A stretch of 19,829 nt of DNA from NCBI GenBank assembly GCA_021399405.1, contig JAAFKL010000097.1, positions 1-19,829 on the forward strand. The letters run 5' to 3'. Position 1 is the first letter of the stretch. Every line of letters starts with the position of its first letter. This DNA is from Candidatus Heimdallarchaeota archaeon (GTDB taxonomy: Archaea > Asgardarchaeota > Heimdallarchaeia > Heimdallarchaeales > Kariarchaeaceae). The translations under genes were made by a program, and so were the position numbers. Below the pieces are notes generated by a model. It was not told the DNA's origin. It did no database searches and was given only the letters and a program-made list of their open reading frames with translations. This document shows positions 8,443 to 16,432 of this stretch, one piece after another.

Positions 8443-8688
8443 TTAGAATCTGCGACTGTATAAGTGGGCCATATTTGCTATGTTGTTGTAATTAGCCATT
8501 TGTGCTTCTCGAGCTTTTTCTGCATCAAATTTGGAAGGATCATATTCATTATTACCCCTTAATCGTCCCAATGTTAATAGATTGCCCAATTTTGATAAAG
8601 CTGATTTTAATTTTGATTTGCTCATGAATGATAAATCAACTGTAAATCCTTGTGCTGTTGTGTTTAGTTGTTGTTCCCGTACTGCCAT
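8443..8688 (-). CDS. Small basic protein with conserved C-terminal block ending AHLYSRRF (paralog A)
   Basis: The protein has 81 residues. A GAGG at 8697-8700 lies eight bases before the ATG. Residues about 20-45 (LSFMSKSKLKSALSKLG, LLTLGRLRG) can form a basic amphipathic helix. The last 28 residues share 19 identities with the small protein encoded at 10579-10839, including KAREAQ and AHLYSRRF at the very C-terminus, while the N-terminal parts differ. I do not recognise the family. It is divergent from the regulator gene at 8983, and its promoter carries the palindromic site described separately. A shared C-terminus with a variable N-terminus suggests that the tail is a recognition or processing signal, or contacts a common partner. 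That is inference. Confidence 0.85.
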   Translation of the reverse strand: MAVREQQLNTTAQGFTVDLSFMSKSKLKSALSKLGNLLTLGRLRGNNEYDPSKFDAEKAREAQMANYNNIANMAHLYSRRF

Positions 8689-8744
8689 TTTTTTTTCCTC
8701 GGTTTCTGATCATATTCAAAACCGACCTTACTATTCAATTTGTT

Positions 8745-8813
8745 TTAATAGTTCAGTTAGTTTTTATTAGTCAGTATATTACTAACTATCATTTGTTATA
8801 TATAAATGTTGTG
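8745..8813 (-). promoter_or_regulatory. Promoter module of small gene A with palindromic operator 1
   Basis: On the minus strand a TTTATATATAAC box (8795-8806) predicts a start of transcription near 8775. The near-palindrome at 8767-8788 (plus strand arms TAGTCAGTA and TACTAACTA, spacer of three bases, one arm mismatch) covers that point. Bases 8745-8790 are identical to 10894-10939 in front of small gene B, and the similarity continues through the TATA box. A partial extra site (TAGTTCAGTTAGT) lies at 8749-8761, in the transcribed leader. Repression by the neighbouring winged-helix protein is the simplest reading. Confidence 0.8.
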
Positions 8814-8899
8814 AGAATTGGTATTTTTATCGCGTTAAAACTATACTAAAAACTCAAGCCCACTAGTTTCTGTTGAATAAATAACTAGATTGATGTTGA

Positions 8900-8921
8900 T
8901 TAGTCAGTATGGCACTAACTA
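8900..8921 (+). promoter_or_regulatory. Operator 3, upstream of the tandem winged-helix regulator promoter
   Basis: The 22-base site differs from operators 1 and 2 at only three central positions (GGC instead of ATT). It ends about ten bases before a TTTTAAATAG box (8931-8940), which predicts a transcript start near 8961 and a short leader before the TTG at 8983. Its position just upstream of the box suggests that the regulator controls its own gene, by repression or activation. Confidence 0.7.
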
Positions 8922-8982
8922 ATTGGTATGTTTTAAATAGCCTTTATGTCCAAAAACAATCAGATAAAAGGGAGAATGCAGG

Positions 8983-10527
8983 TTGACGGAGATCGGAGAT
9001 GATATTGGTATTGACCAACGGGCTAAATTCTTTGATTTTTGGATCGACCTCCCAATTTCAAAACGAATCGATTCTGATTCTTATTCCACTATCCTACATT
9101 CAAGTGTTCGAAGTTTAATTATTTCCATGTTAGCCCAAGGTATATCCGAGATCCACCCAGTAAATCAAACAAATCAGAAGCGCAGAGCGCTTAGTGCTAA
9201 GGAAATTGGAAATATCCTAAGTACACAATATCAAATCGATGTAAAAAAGGCAAATTTGTACTTTCATCTCCAAAAGCTGGAAGATGTAAACCTCATACAT
9301 GTGGTAGACACCACCAGGAAAGGGAAAAGATTCACCTCATATTATGGAAGAACTGCGAGGATATTCTTGTCTGATGATGATTTGAAAATGATAAAGTACA
9401 AAATTTTCGATGATGAAAATTTTTCCCAACTTATCCACTCACTAAATGAAGATCTAACTTCAACAGAAGTAGAAAAAGCATTATCCAACCTACATACTCT
9501 TAATGAGTTTAAGATGAGTGTATTCGAAGATTGGGTTCAAACATATCAAGACCATATGAAAGGCTTAGACCTTGAACTTTATGAATTATTCAAGATTTTC
9601 AGCATAATTAATAGATTTACACCCCAAATAGATAAGGCACTTCGAAATTTAGCACAATTGCTATATTACGATGAAGAGATCCTTGCATCATCCGACCAGA
9701 TTTTCCAACGAGATACCTCAAAAACAGAAGAAACTATAATTCTTTCTGATCAGGAAATTAATGAGTTTTGGAAGAATGCACCTATCATGAAAGTCTTCCC
9801 AAATTCCACCTATACTAAGATTCTTGGGAGCAAGCAGATCACCGATAAGGGGACAATAGTGAGATCCAGCATTGTTAAAGTCATGCAAGAGGGTCACCTT
9901 GATGCCAAATCAGGTACGATCAGACATGCATGTACGGCCAAAGAAATTCTCGATAAAATGAATGAGCCAATTTATAGAGAAATCATTGATCTGCAGACAA
10001 CCCTTCAAAAAACACGACCAGAGCGTGCTCTGGAAAGGGATGGCTTCGAGATGCAAATAGATTTACTTGGATCTGAAGTACTGAAAAAATCAAATCTCTA
10101 TTTCCACTTACAAAAACTTGAGGAAGACGGGTTTGTGAGAGAAATCGGGTTTGTAAAGAAAGGCAAAAGACATACTGCATATTATGGCTTAACTGCAAAA
10201 ATCTTTGCACCCACTAATTTGGGAGATCAGCCAAGGTATCCGATACTGGAGACTGAGGGGTTTAAACAATTAATTTCACGTATAAGCCCAAAATCAAAAC
10301 CTGCAAATATTGAAAAAATTCTTGATGATTTGAAAATGCTGAATGAATATCATGTTGAGTTATTTCAGATGTGGACAGGTATGTTTGTTGAAGCACTTTC
10401 GAGCATTACCCTGGATTATTCTGAATTATCAAAATTAATGATGTTGACAATTAGATTTAATCCAGACACAATTGAGAATCTTCATTTCCTTGCTAAAGTA
10501 TTGCATATCCCCCAGATTAGTAAATAG
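8983..10527 (+). CDS. Transcriptional regulator with two tandem ArsR-like winged-helix halves
   Basis: The protein has 514 residues and is a clear internal duplication. The segment NLYFHLQKLE occurs at 91-100 and again, identical, at 371-380. KGKRFTSYYGRTARIF (113-128) pairs with KGKRHTAYYGLTAKIF (393-408), the wing region. The flanking helices (LHTLNEF..., LKMLNEY...) also repeat, with an offset of 280 residues. The second half has about 33 extra residues between the first HTH helix (CTAKEILDKMN) and the recognition region. Each half has a C-terminal helical domain of unknown role. The start is TTG, preceded by GGGAG about nine bases away; no usable in-frame ATG is near. One chain with two DNA-binding halves could bind a palindrome alone. 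The three similar sites near this gene and the two small genes are the likely targets. Confidence 0.85.
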   Translation: MTEIGDDIGIDQRAKFFDFWIDLPISKRIDSDSYSTILHSSVRSLIISMLAQGISEIHPVNQTNQKRRALSAKEIGNILSTQYQIDVKKANLYFHLQKLEDVNLIHVVDTTRKGKRFTSYYGRTARIFLSDDDLKMIKYKIFDDENFSQLIHSLNEDLTSTEVEKALSNLHTLNEFKMSVFEDWVQTYQDHMKGLDLELYELFKIFSIINRFTPQIDKALRNLAQLLYYDEEILASSDQIFQRDTSKTEETIILSDQEINEFWKNAPIMKVFPNSTYTKILGSKQITDKGTIVRSSIVKVMQEGHLDAKSGTIRHACTAKEILDKMNEPIYREIIDLQTTLQKTRPERALERDGFEMQIDLLGSEVLKKSNLYFHLQKLEEDGFVREIGFVKKGKRHTAYYGLTAKIFAPTNLGDQPRYPILETEGFKQLISRISPKSKPANIEKILDDLKMLNEYHVELFQMWTGMFVEALSSITLDYSELSKLMMLTIRFNPDTIENLHFLAKVLHIPQISK

Positions 10528-10578
10528 TAGTTGAGATTAGTTAATAGTATTACAATTTAATATTAATACAATTTTTTT

Positions 10579-10839
10579 TTAGAACCTTCGTGAGTATAGG
10601 TGAGCAGAAGTCGATATATTGCTCATTTTAGCTAATTGAGCTTCTCTTGCTTTATCAACATCGAAATTTTCCAAATTATCAGGATCGATGGTATCATTGC
10701 TTGGGATCCATCCCAAAGTTAGTATTGAGTGTATTGCAGATAATACTTTCCTTATTGATTTGTTTATTATTGAAACATCTATGTCGACGTTTTCTGTTAC
10801 GATAAATCCTTTGTTGGTGTTTTTGCCCCTGGTTGCCAT
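10579..10839 (-). CDS. Small protein with conserved C-terminal block ending AHLYSRRF (paralog B)
   Basis: The protein has 86 residues, with a GAGG at 10849-10852 nine bases before the ATG. It is a paralog of the small protein at 8443-8688: the helix ending in LTLG and the final 28 residues (KAREAQLAK, NIS, AHLYSRRF) are shared, but the N-terminus is different and more acidic. It lies just after, and opposite to, the regulator gene, and it uses the same promoter module as gene A. Conservation of the promoter at near identity, while the proteins have diverged, suggests the two genes must be controlled together. The function is unknown. Confidence 0.85.
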   Translation of the reverse strand: MATRGKNTNKGFIVTENVDIDVSIINKSIRKVLSAIHSILTLGWIPSNDTIDPDNLENFDVDKAREAQLAKMSNISTSAHLYSRRF

Positions 10840-10893
10840 TTTTGTTTGCCTCTTTCTTTTGACTGAGAAAAACCACTGAACTGTTTGTTTTAT

Positions 10894-10960
10894 TTAATAG
10901 TTCAGTTAGTTTTTATTAGTCAGTATATTACTAACTATCGTTAGTAATATATAAATGTTG
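10894..10960 (-). promoter_or_regulatory. Promoter module of small gene B with palindromic operator 2
   Basis: This is a copy of the module in front of small gene A. Bases 10894-10939 are identical to 8745-8790. The operator is at 10916-10937 and the minus-strand TATA box (TTTATATATT) at 10946-10955, which puts the predicted transcript start near 10925, inside the operator. Next to the box the sequence TTAGTAATATATAA adds a partial half-site that the A copy lacks. Confidence 0.8.
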
Positions 10961-11116
10961 CGGGAAAATTCTAGTGGCTTCGCGTAGAATAAATATAATT
11001 CACGATTCAATAATGTTAAACTTAATTATCAGGTTATCATCGAAATAAGATTACTCAATTGTAAAATTTAACAATTTTGATTGTGATTGAGAGATAGGAA
11101 AAACTGGTCCTTCTAA

Positions 11117-12316
11117 ATGAGTAATAACAAACCACACCCCCCAGAATTATGGAAAAAATATCTGCGGCTTGTAATACTGGAAGGAATTGTATATATCGTA
11201 CTTCAGGCATCACTGTATTTTCTCAATATCACCCCATATACTGATTATTTTAATCATATCAATTGGGGAATTGGATATGATGAGGGATTATACCCATACA
11301 AAGATTATCACGCCAATGAATATCCGGTTCTAAGTGTTTGGGGATGGATATTTTCGTATCGATTAAGTCCAAAGAAGACCTATATCTGGCTCTCAATCAT
11401 GATGAATCTACCTTACTGGATACTCGCTTGGTTTGGAGGGATGGCATTTTATTCCATTTTAACAGAAACTGAGTTACAACCTAAACAAGCTTTCCTCATG
11501 ACCACTTTTTTCTATTTTCTACCATTGAATTTAATTGATACTATTAACAATCATGGAGGGCTGGGCACCTCTTCAACAGTCATAATTGCAATCTACTTAC
11601 TCAGAAAAAACAAGTATTTCTGGAGTGCAGCATTACTCGCAGCTGGATTCTCCATCAAAATATACCCAATATTTATTGCTCCATTCATGGTTTATTATAG
11701 CAAATCCCTGATAGCCCGAGTAAAATATTCGATCTACACCCTAGTTTGGATTCTGTTATATCATATCCCGATCATTTCTATTTTCAATGATTATTTCGAT
11801 GTACTGTTCTGGCGTACTACTCAAAGAGATGGTATAACCTATTCTTTCATCATCGAGTTAATCTTTGAACCACTTGGAAATGATCACTTACCCACATTGG
11901 TTTGGTTATTGATGCTAGGTATAACTGCAGCCATCCTGTTATTTGAGGATAATTTACCATTACTTGATAAATATGCAGTGATAATCATGATTAACAATTT
12001 ATTTGAGCCTAGAGGTGGTATAGGCCATATAGCAACCACAATCCCAATCATGGGTATTTATTTCTTCTACAAGAGTGAAAAATTGTATGAGAAACGAATG
12101 TTTGTTGCTTATGTTATTATTGCTTCCTTCTGGGGTTTTGGTAGGTTCATTGTCGATCCGGATAATTTTACTTTGATACAAGGTGCTATACTCTTGCTAT
12201 TCATGATCCTGTCTACAACTATAATCTTCATCCTATATTTACGAGGCTTAATGAGAAATGATAAAATTGAGCTGGTAGTGCTTCGAAAATTAAAATTGTT
12301 GAGATCTAAAATTTAA
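11117..12316 (+). CDS. Polytopic membrane glycosyltransferase, GT-C/GT87-like
   Basis: This 399-residue membrane protein has about ten hydrophobic segments. Near the N-terminus, after the first membrane helix, it has NWGIGYDEGLYPYKDYHANEYP (about 49-70), with the acidic and EYP residues typical of the first external loop of lipid-linked sugar mannosyltransferases of the GT-C fold. GFSIKIYPIFIAPF (about 178-191) matches the K.YP...P motif of the GT87/DUF2029 group. These enzymes move a sugar from a dolichyl-phosphate donor onto lipid or protein outside the cell. The sugar and the acceptor are unknown. It is divergent from small gene B, so their promoters share 10840-11116. No clear ribosome binding site was seen. 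Confidence 0.7.
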   Translation: MSNNKPHPPELWKKYLRLVILEGIVYIVLQASLYFLNITPYTDYFNHINWGIGYDEGLYPYKDYHANEYPVLSVWGWIFSYRLSPKKTYIWLSIMMNLPYWILAWFGGMAFYSILTETELQPKQAFLMTTFFYFLPLNLIDTINNHGGLGTSSTVIIAIYLLRKNKYFWSAALLAAGFSIKIYPIFIAPFMVYYSKSLIARVKYSIYTLVWILLYHIPIISIFNDYFDVLFWRTTQRDGITYSFIIELIFEPLGNDHLPTLVWLLMLGITAAILLFEDNLPLLDKYAVIIMINNLFEPRGGIGHIATTIPIMGIYFFYKSEKLYEKRMFVAYVIIASFWGFGRFIVDPDNFTLIQGAILLLFMILSTTIIFILYLRGLMRNDKIELVVLRKLKLLRSKI

Positions 12317-12373
12317 TCGTTATCACAAGTCAAGGTATTCGGGTTCAAATTTTACCTGATAGTGCAATTTCCG

Positions 12374-13279
12374 TCATTTATATTTATTGACTATATAAAC
12401 CCCAGCCACAATCATACTAAATGAAATGACATGCCACACAGAAAATACCTCATCTAGAATAACCACAGAAGTTATTACACCAAACATTGGTACTGAGTTC
12501 ACAAATATTGATGCTCTAGTTGGTCCAATCTCGTTTGCACCCCAATTATAAACCAAAAAGCCAATTACTCCTGCAGCCAAACTGAGATATAACAATGCCA
12601 GGATTAAATCTCCATCGATGGTTTTTGTTTCATCTCTCTCAGGAAGTGAAAGAAAGAAGAGGACAATTATTCCATAAAATGCACCCCAAGCAGTTAAGAC
12701 ATAAGGTGACATAAATTTAAAACAATAACGTGAAAATAATGTGTAAGTTGCAAATATAACGGCAGAGAGAAAAATGATAAGATCACCAGTTAAACCTCCA
12801 GATTCCTTATTAGGGCTAAATGTGATAATCAACACAACCCCCACAAAAGCGGATATAAGCCCCACAATTCGTCCTCTCGTTAATCTTTCATCCGCAAATA
12901 GAAAACTTGCAATAACAGCAATTATTATTGGACCCGTGCTTACGATTAATGTGGCATTAGATGCACTTGTAAGACTCACTCCTTTGAAAAAGAGATAATT
13001 ATACATAGCAACCTGTTGAATCCCGAAGATGGCAGCATAAGCATGATATTTAAGTTTTATACCAACTTGGCCTGTTTTGACTTTTGCAATAATGAAAAAT
13101 ATTGGTAATGCAATGACGAACCTGTATAATGCGGCAGTGGCAGGAGGTAATTTTTCAGTAACGATTTTGGCCACAGGAAAGGCAGAACCCCAAAAAAATG
13201 CGGTAAATGTTAATAAAATATATGTCAATTTTTGCGATTGATTTTGAATTTCGATATTTGATACTGAGATATTTTTCAT
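12374..13279 (-). CDS. EamA/DMT superfamily transporter
   Basis: The protein has 301 residues with ten predicted membrane helices in two EamA repeats. The first repeat shows the standard opening TAFFWGSAFPVAKIVTEKLPP and ALYRFVIALP. The second contains ATYTLFSRYCFK and ends LAAGVIGFLVYNWGANEIGPTRASIFVNSVPMFG, as in RhaT/YdcZ-type drug/metabolite exporters. The substrate is unknown; these proteins often export amino acids or metabolites. It converges on the glycosyltransferase with 57 bases between them. AGGAT lies about 10 bases before the ATG and may act as a ribosome binding site. Confidence 0.9.
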   Translation of the reverse strand: MKNISVSNIEIQNQSQKLTYILLTFTAFFWGSAFPVAKIVTEKLPPATAALYRFVIALPIFFIIAKVKTGQVGIKLKYHAYAAIFGIQQVAMYNYLFFKGVSLTSASNATLIVSTGPIIIAVIASFLFADERLTRGRIVGLISAFVGVVLIITFSPNKESGGLTGDLIIFLSAVIFATYTLFSRYCFKFMSPYVLTAWGAFYGIIVLFFLSLPERDETKTIDGDLILALLYLSLAAGVIGFLVYNWGANEIGPTRASIFVNSVPMFGVITSVVILDEVFSVWHVISFSMIVAGVYIVNKYK

Positions 13280-13467
13280 GCTTTGCTATCCTATCTATGC
13301 TTTTTCAAACAGATATACAAAGTTTTCATTCAACAATTATAAATCTTGTTAAGCGTGATTTAGTATAATTGTACCGATTCATCATCAAGTAAGTTAATGA
13401 TTGAACTAATTGTTATTTCAAATAAATCGTTCTAGATAGAAAATAAAGGATAATAATTGGTTATCTA
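13280..13467. other. Short intergenic region, no gene seen
   Basis: AT-rich sequence between the EamA gene and the small frame after the PPC-like gene. It should hold the EamA promoter (TTTGTATATC on the minus strand near 13312-13321 is one candidate). I see no RNA gene or repeat. Confidence 0.3.
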
Positions 13468-13548
13468 CTAATCTAGAAGTTTGTACATCGCCGCATTCAT
13501 GTCATTGGTAACTTTCATCATATCTTCGGGATTCTGTGCTAATACCAT
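13468..13548 (-). CDS. Possible 26-residue peptide directly after the PPC-like gene
   Basis: On the minus strand the stop TAA of the 461-residue gene is followed at once by ATG, opening a frame of 26 codons that ends in TAG: MVLAQNPEDMMKVTNDMN, then AAMYKLLD. It is in the same frame as the upstream gene. The composition is helix-like and not obviously random, but there is no ribosome binding site apart from coupling to the upstream stop. It may be a real small gene, the leftover tail of a longer protein, or chance. Confidence 0.25.
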   Translation of the reverse strand: MVLAQNPEDMMKVTNDMNAAMYKLLD

Positions 13549-14934
13549 TTAGACTTTTTTCTTTTTGGAGATGAATAACACTGTCATTATTCCTATCATT
13601 GAATATAACAGATTAATTGGAGTATCTTCCTGATATGGATTATATGGATCATAAGCTACTGGGGTAATTACTCTTACTTTCCCTCCACTTGCTTTATGAC
13701 TAATATAGAGATCGTAAGCTAGATTTGCGGGATTGTAGGGGCTATTGGTAAATATTGCAAGATTCGCAGTTATAATAGTCTGAGAAGAGAATGTCATATA
13801 GGAAATTCCTTCACCGACAGAGGTTGTGATAATATTATTTGGTAATGGGGTACCATAATCGACAAACGCATTTACGTGTCGAATAGCAGTATTAATGTCA
13901 TCAATTGTATCTCCATCAAAAAGAATTAAGCCAATTTCTCCGTAAGAAGTTACAAGAAACAGATCAAAAATCTCCCCAGCAGGAATTGTGATATCTTTGT
14001 AAATATTCCATTCATTGTTATCCCAATACATGTCTTGATTATTTCCCAAATACCCAGTTTCGACAATATCAAAAAATAAAGATGCGTCGGTGTTCGCGCT
14101 AACCATTTCGTAAGAGGTTGAAGTTTCCAATTTGAAACAAGCATCAATTGGAATATACTCCTCAAATAAAATTTCTAATGAATAAACTACCACGAATAAC
14201 TCATTAACGTAACTCCCATATTCGATTGTATGATTGTTTAAAGCCGCATTTCCCCCAATTGTAAATGTATCATACAATAGATGTGGATTGGTTTCTCTGT
14301 CTTTTTCGAGAAACATGGCCCAAAGCACAGATGGATAAAAATCAGTATCTACAATGGCGATGTTAAATTCAGATTGAAGCATCTTCAGATCTAGAGAAAG
14401 TGTCTTTCCGTTCATTCCAGAGAATTTATACATATTAAATCCCCATTCTAAACTAATTTGTTCATAACCGTCAGGGATGACAGGAAGCGGTGGAGATACA
14501 GGTTCGGTGTTGACATAGAATTCACTAATGGTTAGCACAAAATCGCCACCGTCGTCATAAACATCATACACATTAATTAAGAAAGTAATTGAGGGAATCT
14601 CGGTGATGACTACATTATCCGGATAGGTGGTATCATTTGCTGTTCTTAGACTAGTAAGGTTTCCTGTTTCTGTTGAAATTGTATATATTATAAAATCAAA
14701 ATCTGTCATCACAGGGCCATCTAAACTGAAAGTGTAACTACCAGTTAAATTAACACTATACCAGATTGAACCATCTGGAGCAGGACCAGGGAGGGTTCCA
14801 TTTGTGTCACCAGTAGTGATATCAACGGGATTAGTGTAAGTATCACCCAGAACAGTATCTGCATTTGATGTTGACAAATACAAAGGTGACAAAAGGACAA
14901 AGAAAATTAAAATGATTGATCGCTTCATATTCAC
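13549..14934 (-). CDS. Secreted, membrane-anchored protein with PPC-like beta domain
   Basis: The 461-residue protein has a signal peptide (RSIILIFFVLLSPLYLSTSNA) and a C-terminal anchor (LLYSMIGIMTVLFISKKKK), so the rest faces the outside. Residues about 30-140 resemble a pre-peptidase C-terminal (PPC)-like beta sandwich: the opening GDTYTNPVDITTGDTNGTLP, WYSVNLTGSYTFSLDGP, DFDFIIYT and GGDFVLTIS. The remainder is beta-rich, with few charged clusters and no recognisable catalytic motif. It is probably a surface adhesion or structural protein. The annotated GTG is at 14932-14934, but the ATG two codons in (14926-14928) lies about 25 bases after a TTTATATAAG box (14949-14958) and is the better leaderless start. 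Confidence 0.7.
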   Translation of the reverse strand: MNMKRSIILIFFVLLSPLYLSTSNADTVLGDTYTNPVDITTGDTNGTLPGPAPDGSIWYSVNLTGSYTFSLDGPVMTDFDFIIYTISTETGNLTSLRTANDTTYPDNVVITEIPSITFLINVYDVYDDGGDFVLTISEFYVNTEPVSPPLPVIPDGYEQISLEWGFNMYKFSGMNGKTLSLDLKMLQSEFNIAIVDTDFYPSVLWAMFLEKDRETNPHLLYDTFTIGGNAALNNHTIEYGSYVNELFVVVYSLEILFEEYIPIDACFKLETSTSYEMVSANTDASLFFDIVETGYLGNNQDMYWDNNEWNIYKDITIPAGEIFDLFLVTSYGEIGLILFDGDTIDDINTAIRHVNAFVDYGTPLPNNIITTSVGEGISYMTFSSQTIITANLAIFTNSPYNPANLAYDLYISHKASGGKVRVITPVAYDPYNPYQEDTPINLLYSMIGIMTVLFISKKKKV

Positions 14935-15007
14935 AAATATTGCCGATTCTTATATAAATAAACAATAATTTTTGACAATTATTGGTATTAAAAAGTAAGT
15001 TTGATAA

Positions 15008-15880
15008 TCAATTTGATCCTGAAAATCGACGAATCTTCCAAGAGCCATAAGATCCCAAGAAAAAGATACTGACAATGAAAAAAGTATATAGCAAAGCGGA
15101 TGGCCGTTCCCATAGGAATGTATCGGTATAACGTACCAGATTGATTAATTGCAAGAACCCGTATAATGTATAACCAGCCATCATTGGGGTTAAACGCCAC
15201 CAATCGTTTTCCCATGCTGCATGAACTGCAATAATACCAATACCAATCCCCCATGCCCCGATTGCCCTACTTGTAAGAATACTTAATGTCCAAGGCCAAA
15301 TCGGGATCATCTCATCGGGTGCTATTAGCATAATGCTTCCTGTCAAAAGCATAATTGTGCCTTGTAAACCTAATATGAGGCGTATGGCTTTGGACAAAGG
15401 AGCCACCCGTGCAAGCTTAATATGTGTTTTTAGTAATTGTTTAACTAACAATCCACCCAAGACAATTGGAACACTTACGTAAACAACAATCCAAACCCAA
15501 GTTATTGACCAAGTAATAAAATTAGGATCGCTTGTATGAAAACGATCAAGATGGATTAAAGTAACAATCAAAGTCAGAAATGTAAACACTTCTACAGATG
15601 GAACGGCTAATCTGGCGCGTTCCCATTGCCGTTCACGTGAAGAAAGAAATTCCAAAAGGAAACTGGCCCAGTATCCAGCACCTAGAAAAGCAGCAGTAAG
15701 AGGTGGGTTAATGGTCCAGGCAAAATATGTATCTGTCTGTTCTGATAACAGAAACAACAATATTCCAGACAACAGAACTAACAAGCTCGCTGCGAGAAGC
15801 ATGATGCTCATGCTTTTATTGGTGGATGTTGGCATGTCTGTCTTGTCATTATCCTGACTATTTTTTAGCTGAGGCAACAC
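15008..15880 (-). CDS. Unknown polytopic membrane protein
   Basis: The protein has 290 residues and seven or eight hydrophobic segments. A short polar, Lys/Asp-rich N-terminal tail is followed by the first helix (MLLAASLLVLLSGILLFLL). Tryptophan-rich loops occur (AWENDWWRL, WSITWVWIVVY, LFLWERP-like regions), and a charged cytoplasmic stretch RERQWERARLAVP lies between helices 2 and 3. I do not recognise a family and see no transporter or enzyme signature. The start is GTG at 15878-15880; TAATATTAAC on the minus strand, centred about 23 bases upstream, fits a leaderless transcript. It is separated from the PPC-like gene by 73 bases and may be transcribed independently. Confidence 0.7.
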   Translation of the reverse strand: MLPQLKNSQDNDKTDMPTSTNKSMSIMLLAASLLVLLSGILLFLLSEQTDTYFAWTINPPLTAAFLGAGYWASFLLEFLSSRERQWERARLAVPSVEVFTFLTLIVTLIHLDRFHTSDPNFITWSITWVWIVVYVSVPIVLGGLLVKQLLKTHIKLARVAPLSKAIRLILGLQGTIMLLTGSIMLIAPDEMIPIWPWTLSILTSRAIGAWGIGIGIIAVHAAWENDWWRLTPMMAGYTLYGFLQLINLVRYTDTFLWERPSALLYTFFIVSIFFLGSYGSWKIRRFSGSN

Positions 15881-16432
15881 ACTGTGAATTGAACTAGTGT
15901 TAATATTACTTGTCAGTTAGTGTAATCTAATTTTACAAATTCATAATTATTTCTTACTTTAAAAAAAAATTGCCTGAAAAACCACGAGGTTTCCAAGATG
16001 GGAAGATCCAATATTTTTACAAGTTTGATTTTGAAAAATTCTATGGGTCCAGCAGACGCGTCATTTACAATACTCGATTTCTATGATTCAAAGATCATAG
16101 ATTAGCTTAAATCGAAAAACTTAATTTGGTTGTTTTACAGGTTTTCAGAGATTTTCCGCGGGTCTTTGATTCTCAAAGTGTAATTATAGTTTATATAGAT
16201 CACGCATAATAATTAATTGATCAATATGATTAGTAATTTTAAGAATAGTATACAATTATGTTATGGCAACAATTTCACAAGTTATCTATTTGTGAAATTT
16301 TGCTTAAAATATAGCTCCTCGGAATTTCCATCCAATTGGAGTATTTACAATATGGAAATAGATTCTGAATACCAGGAGTGTCAAGTGAACGATCGGCAGT
16401 TCATATTTAACAAATACAGGAGGGGATTTTAA
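15881..16432. other. Long intergenic region with hairpins and a structured leader for the BMP gene
   Basis: This stretch holds both divergent promoters and several inverted repeats. TCTATGAT / ATCATAGA (16080-16087 and 16094-16101) forms an 8-base stem with a 6-base loop. TTTATATA at 16190-16197 predicts a plus-strand start near 16222, giving a leader of about 210 bases. Within it AATTTCACAA (16271-16280) pairs perfectly with TTGTGAAATT (16290-16299), and ATTTCCAT (16324-16331) pairs with ATGGAAAT (16352-16359). A 71-codon frame (16217-16432) crosses the leader and stops right before the BMP start; I treat it as leader sequence, though a small protein cannot be excluded. Confidence 0.5.
16271..16299 (+). 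promoter_or_regulatory. Perfect 10-base-pair hairpin in the BMP gene leader
   Basis: AATTTCACAA and TTGTGAAATT are separated by nine bases. If the transcript starts near 16222, this stem lies about 50 bases into the leader and about 130 bases before the TTG start. A TTTTG stretch follows, so it could be an attenuator-like or regulatory stem. I could not match it to a known riboswitch class. Confidence 0.45.

Noticed and set aside
15906..15927. CAGTTAG-containing sequence upstream of the membrane protein gene, resembling one operator arm
   Set aside because: Only a part of one arm matches and the spacing is wrong, so I do not count it as a fourth operator.
16217..16432. 71-codon frame ending right before the BMP start
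   Set aside because: It lies in the predicted leader, has no ribosome binding site, has an unremarkable composition and crosses the hairpins. I keep it only as part of the leader.
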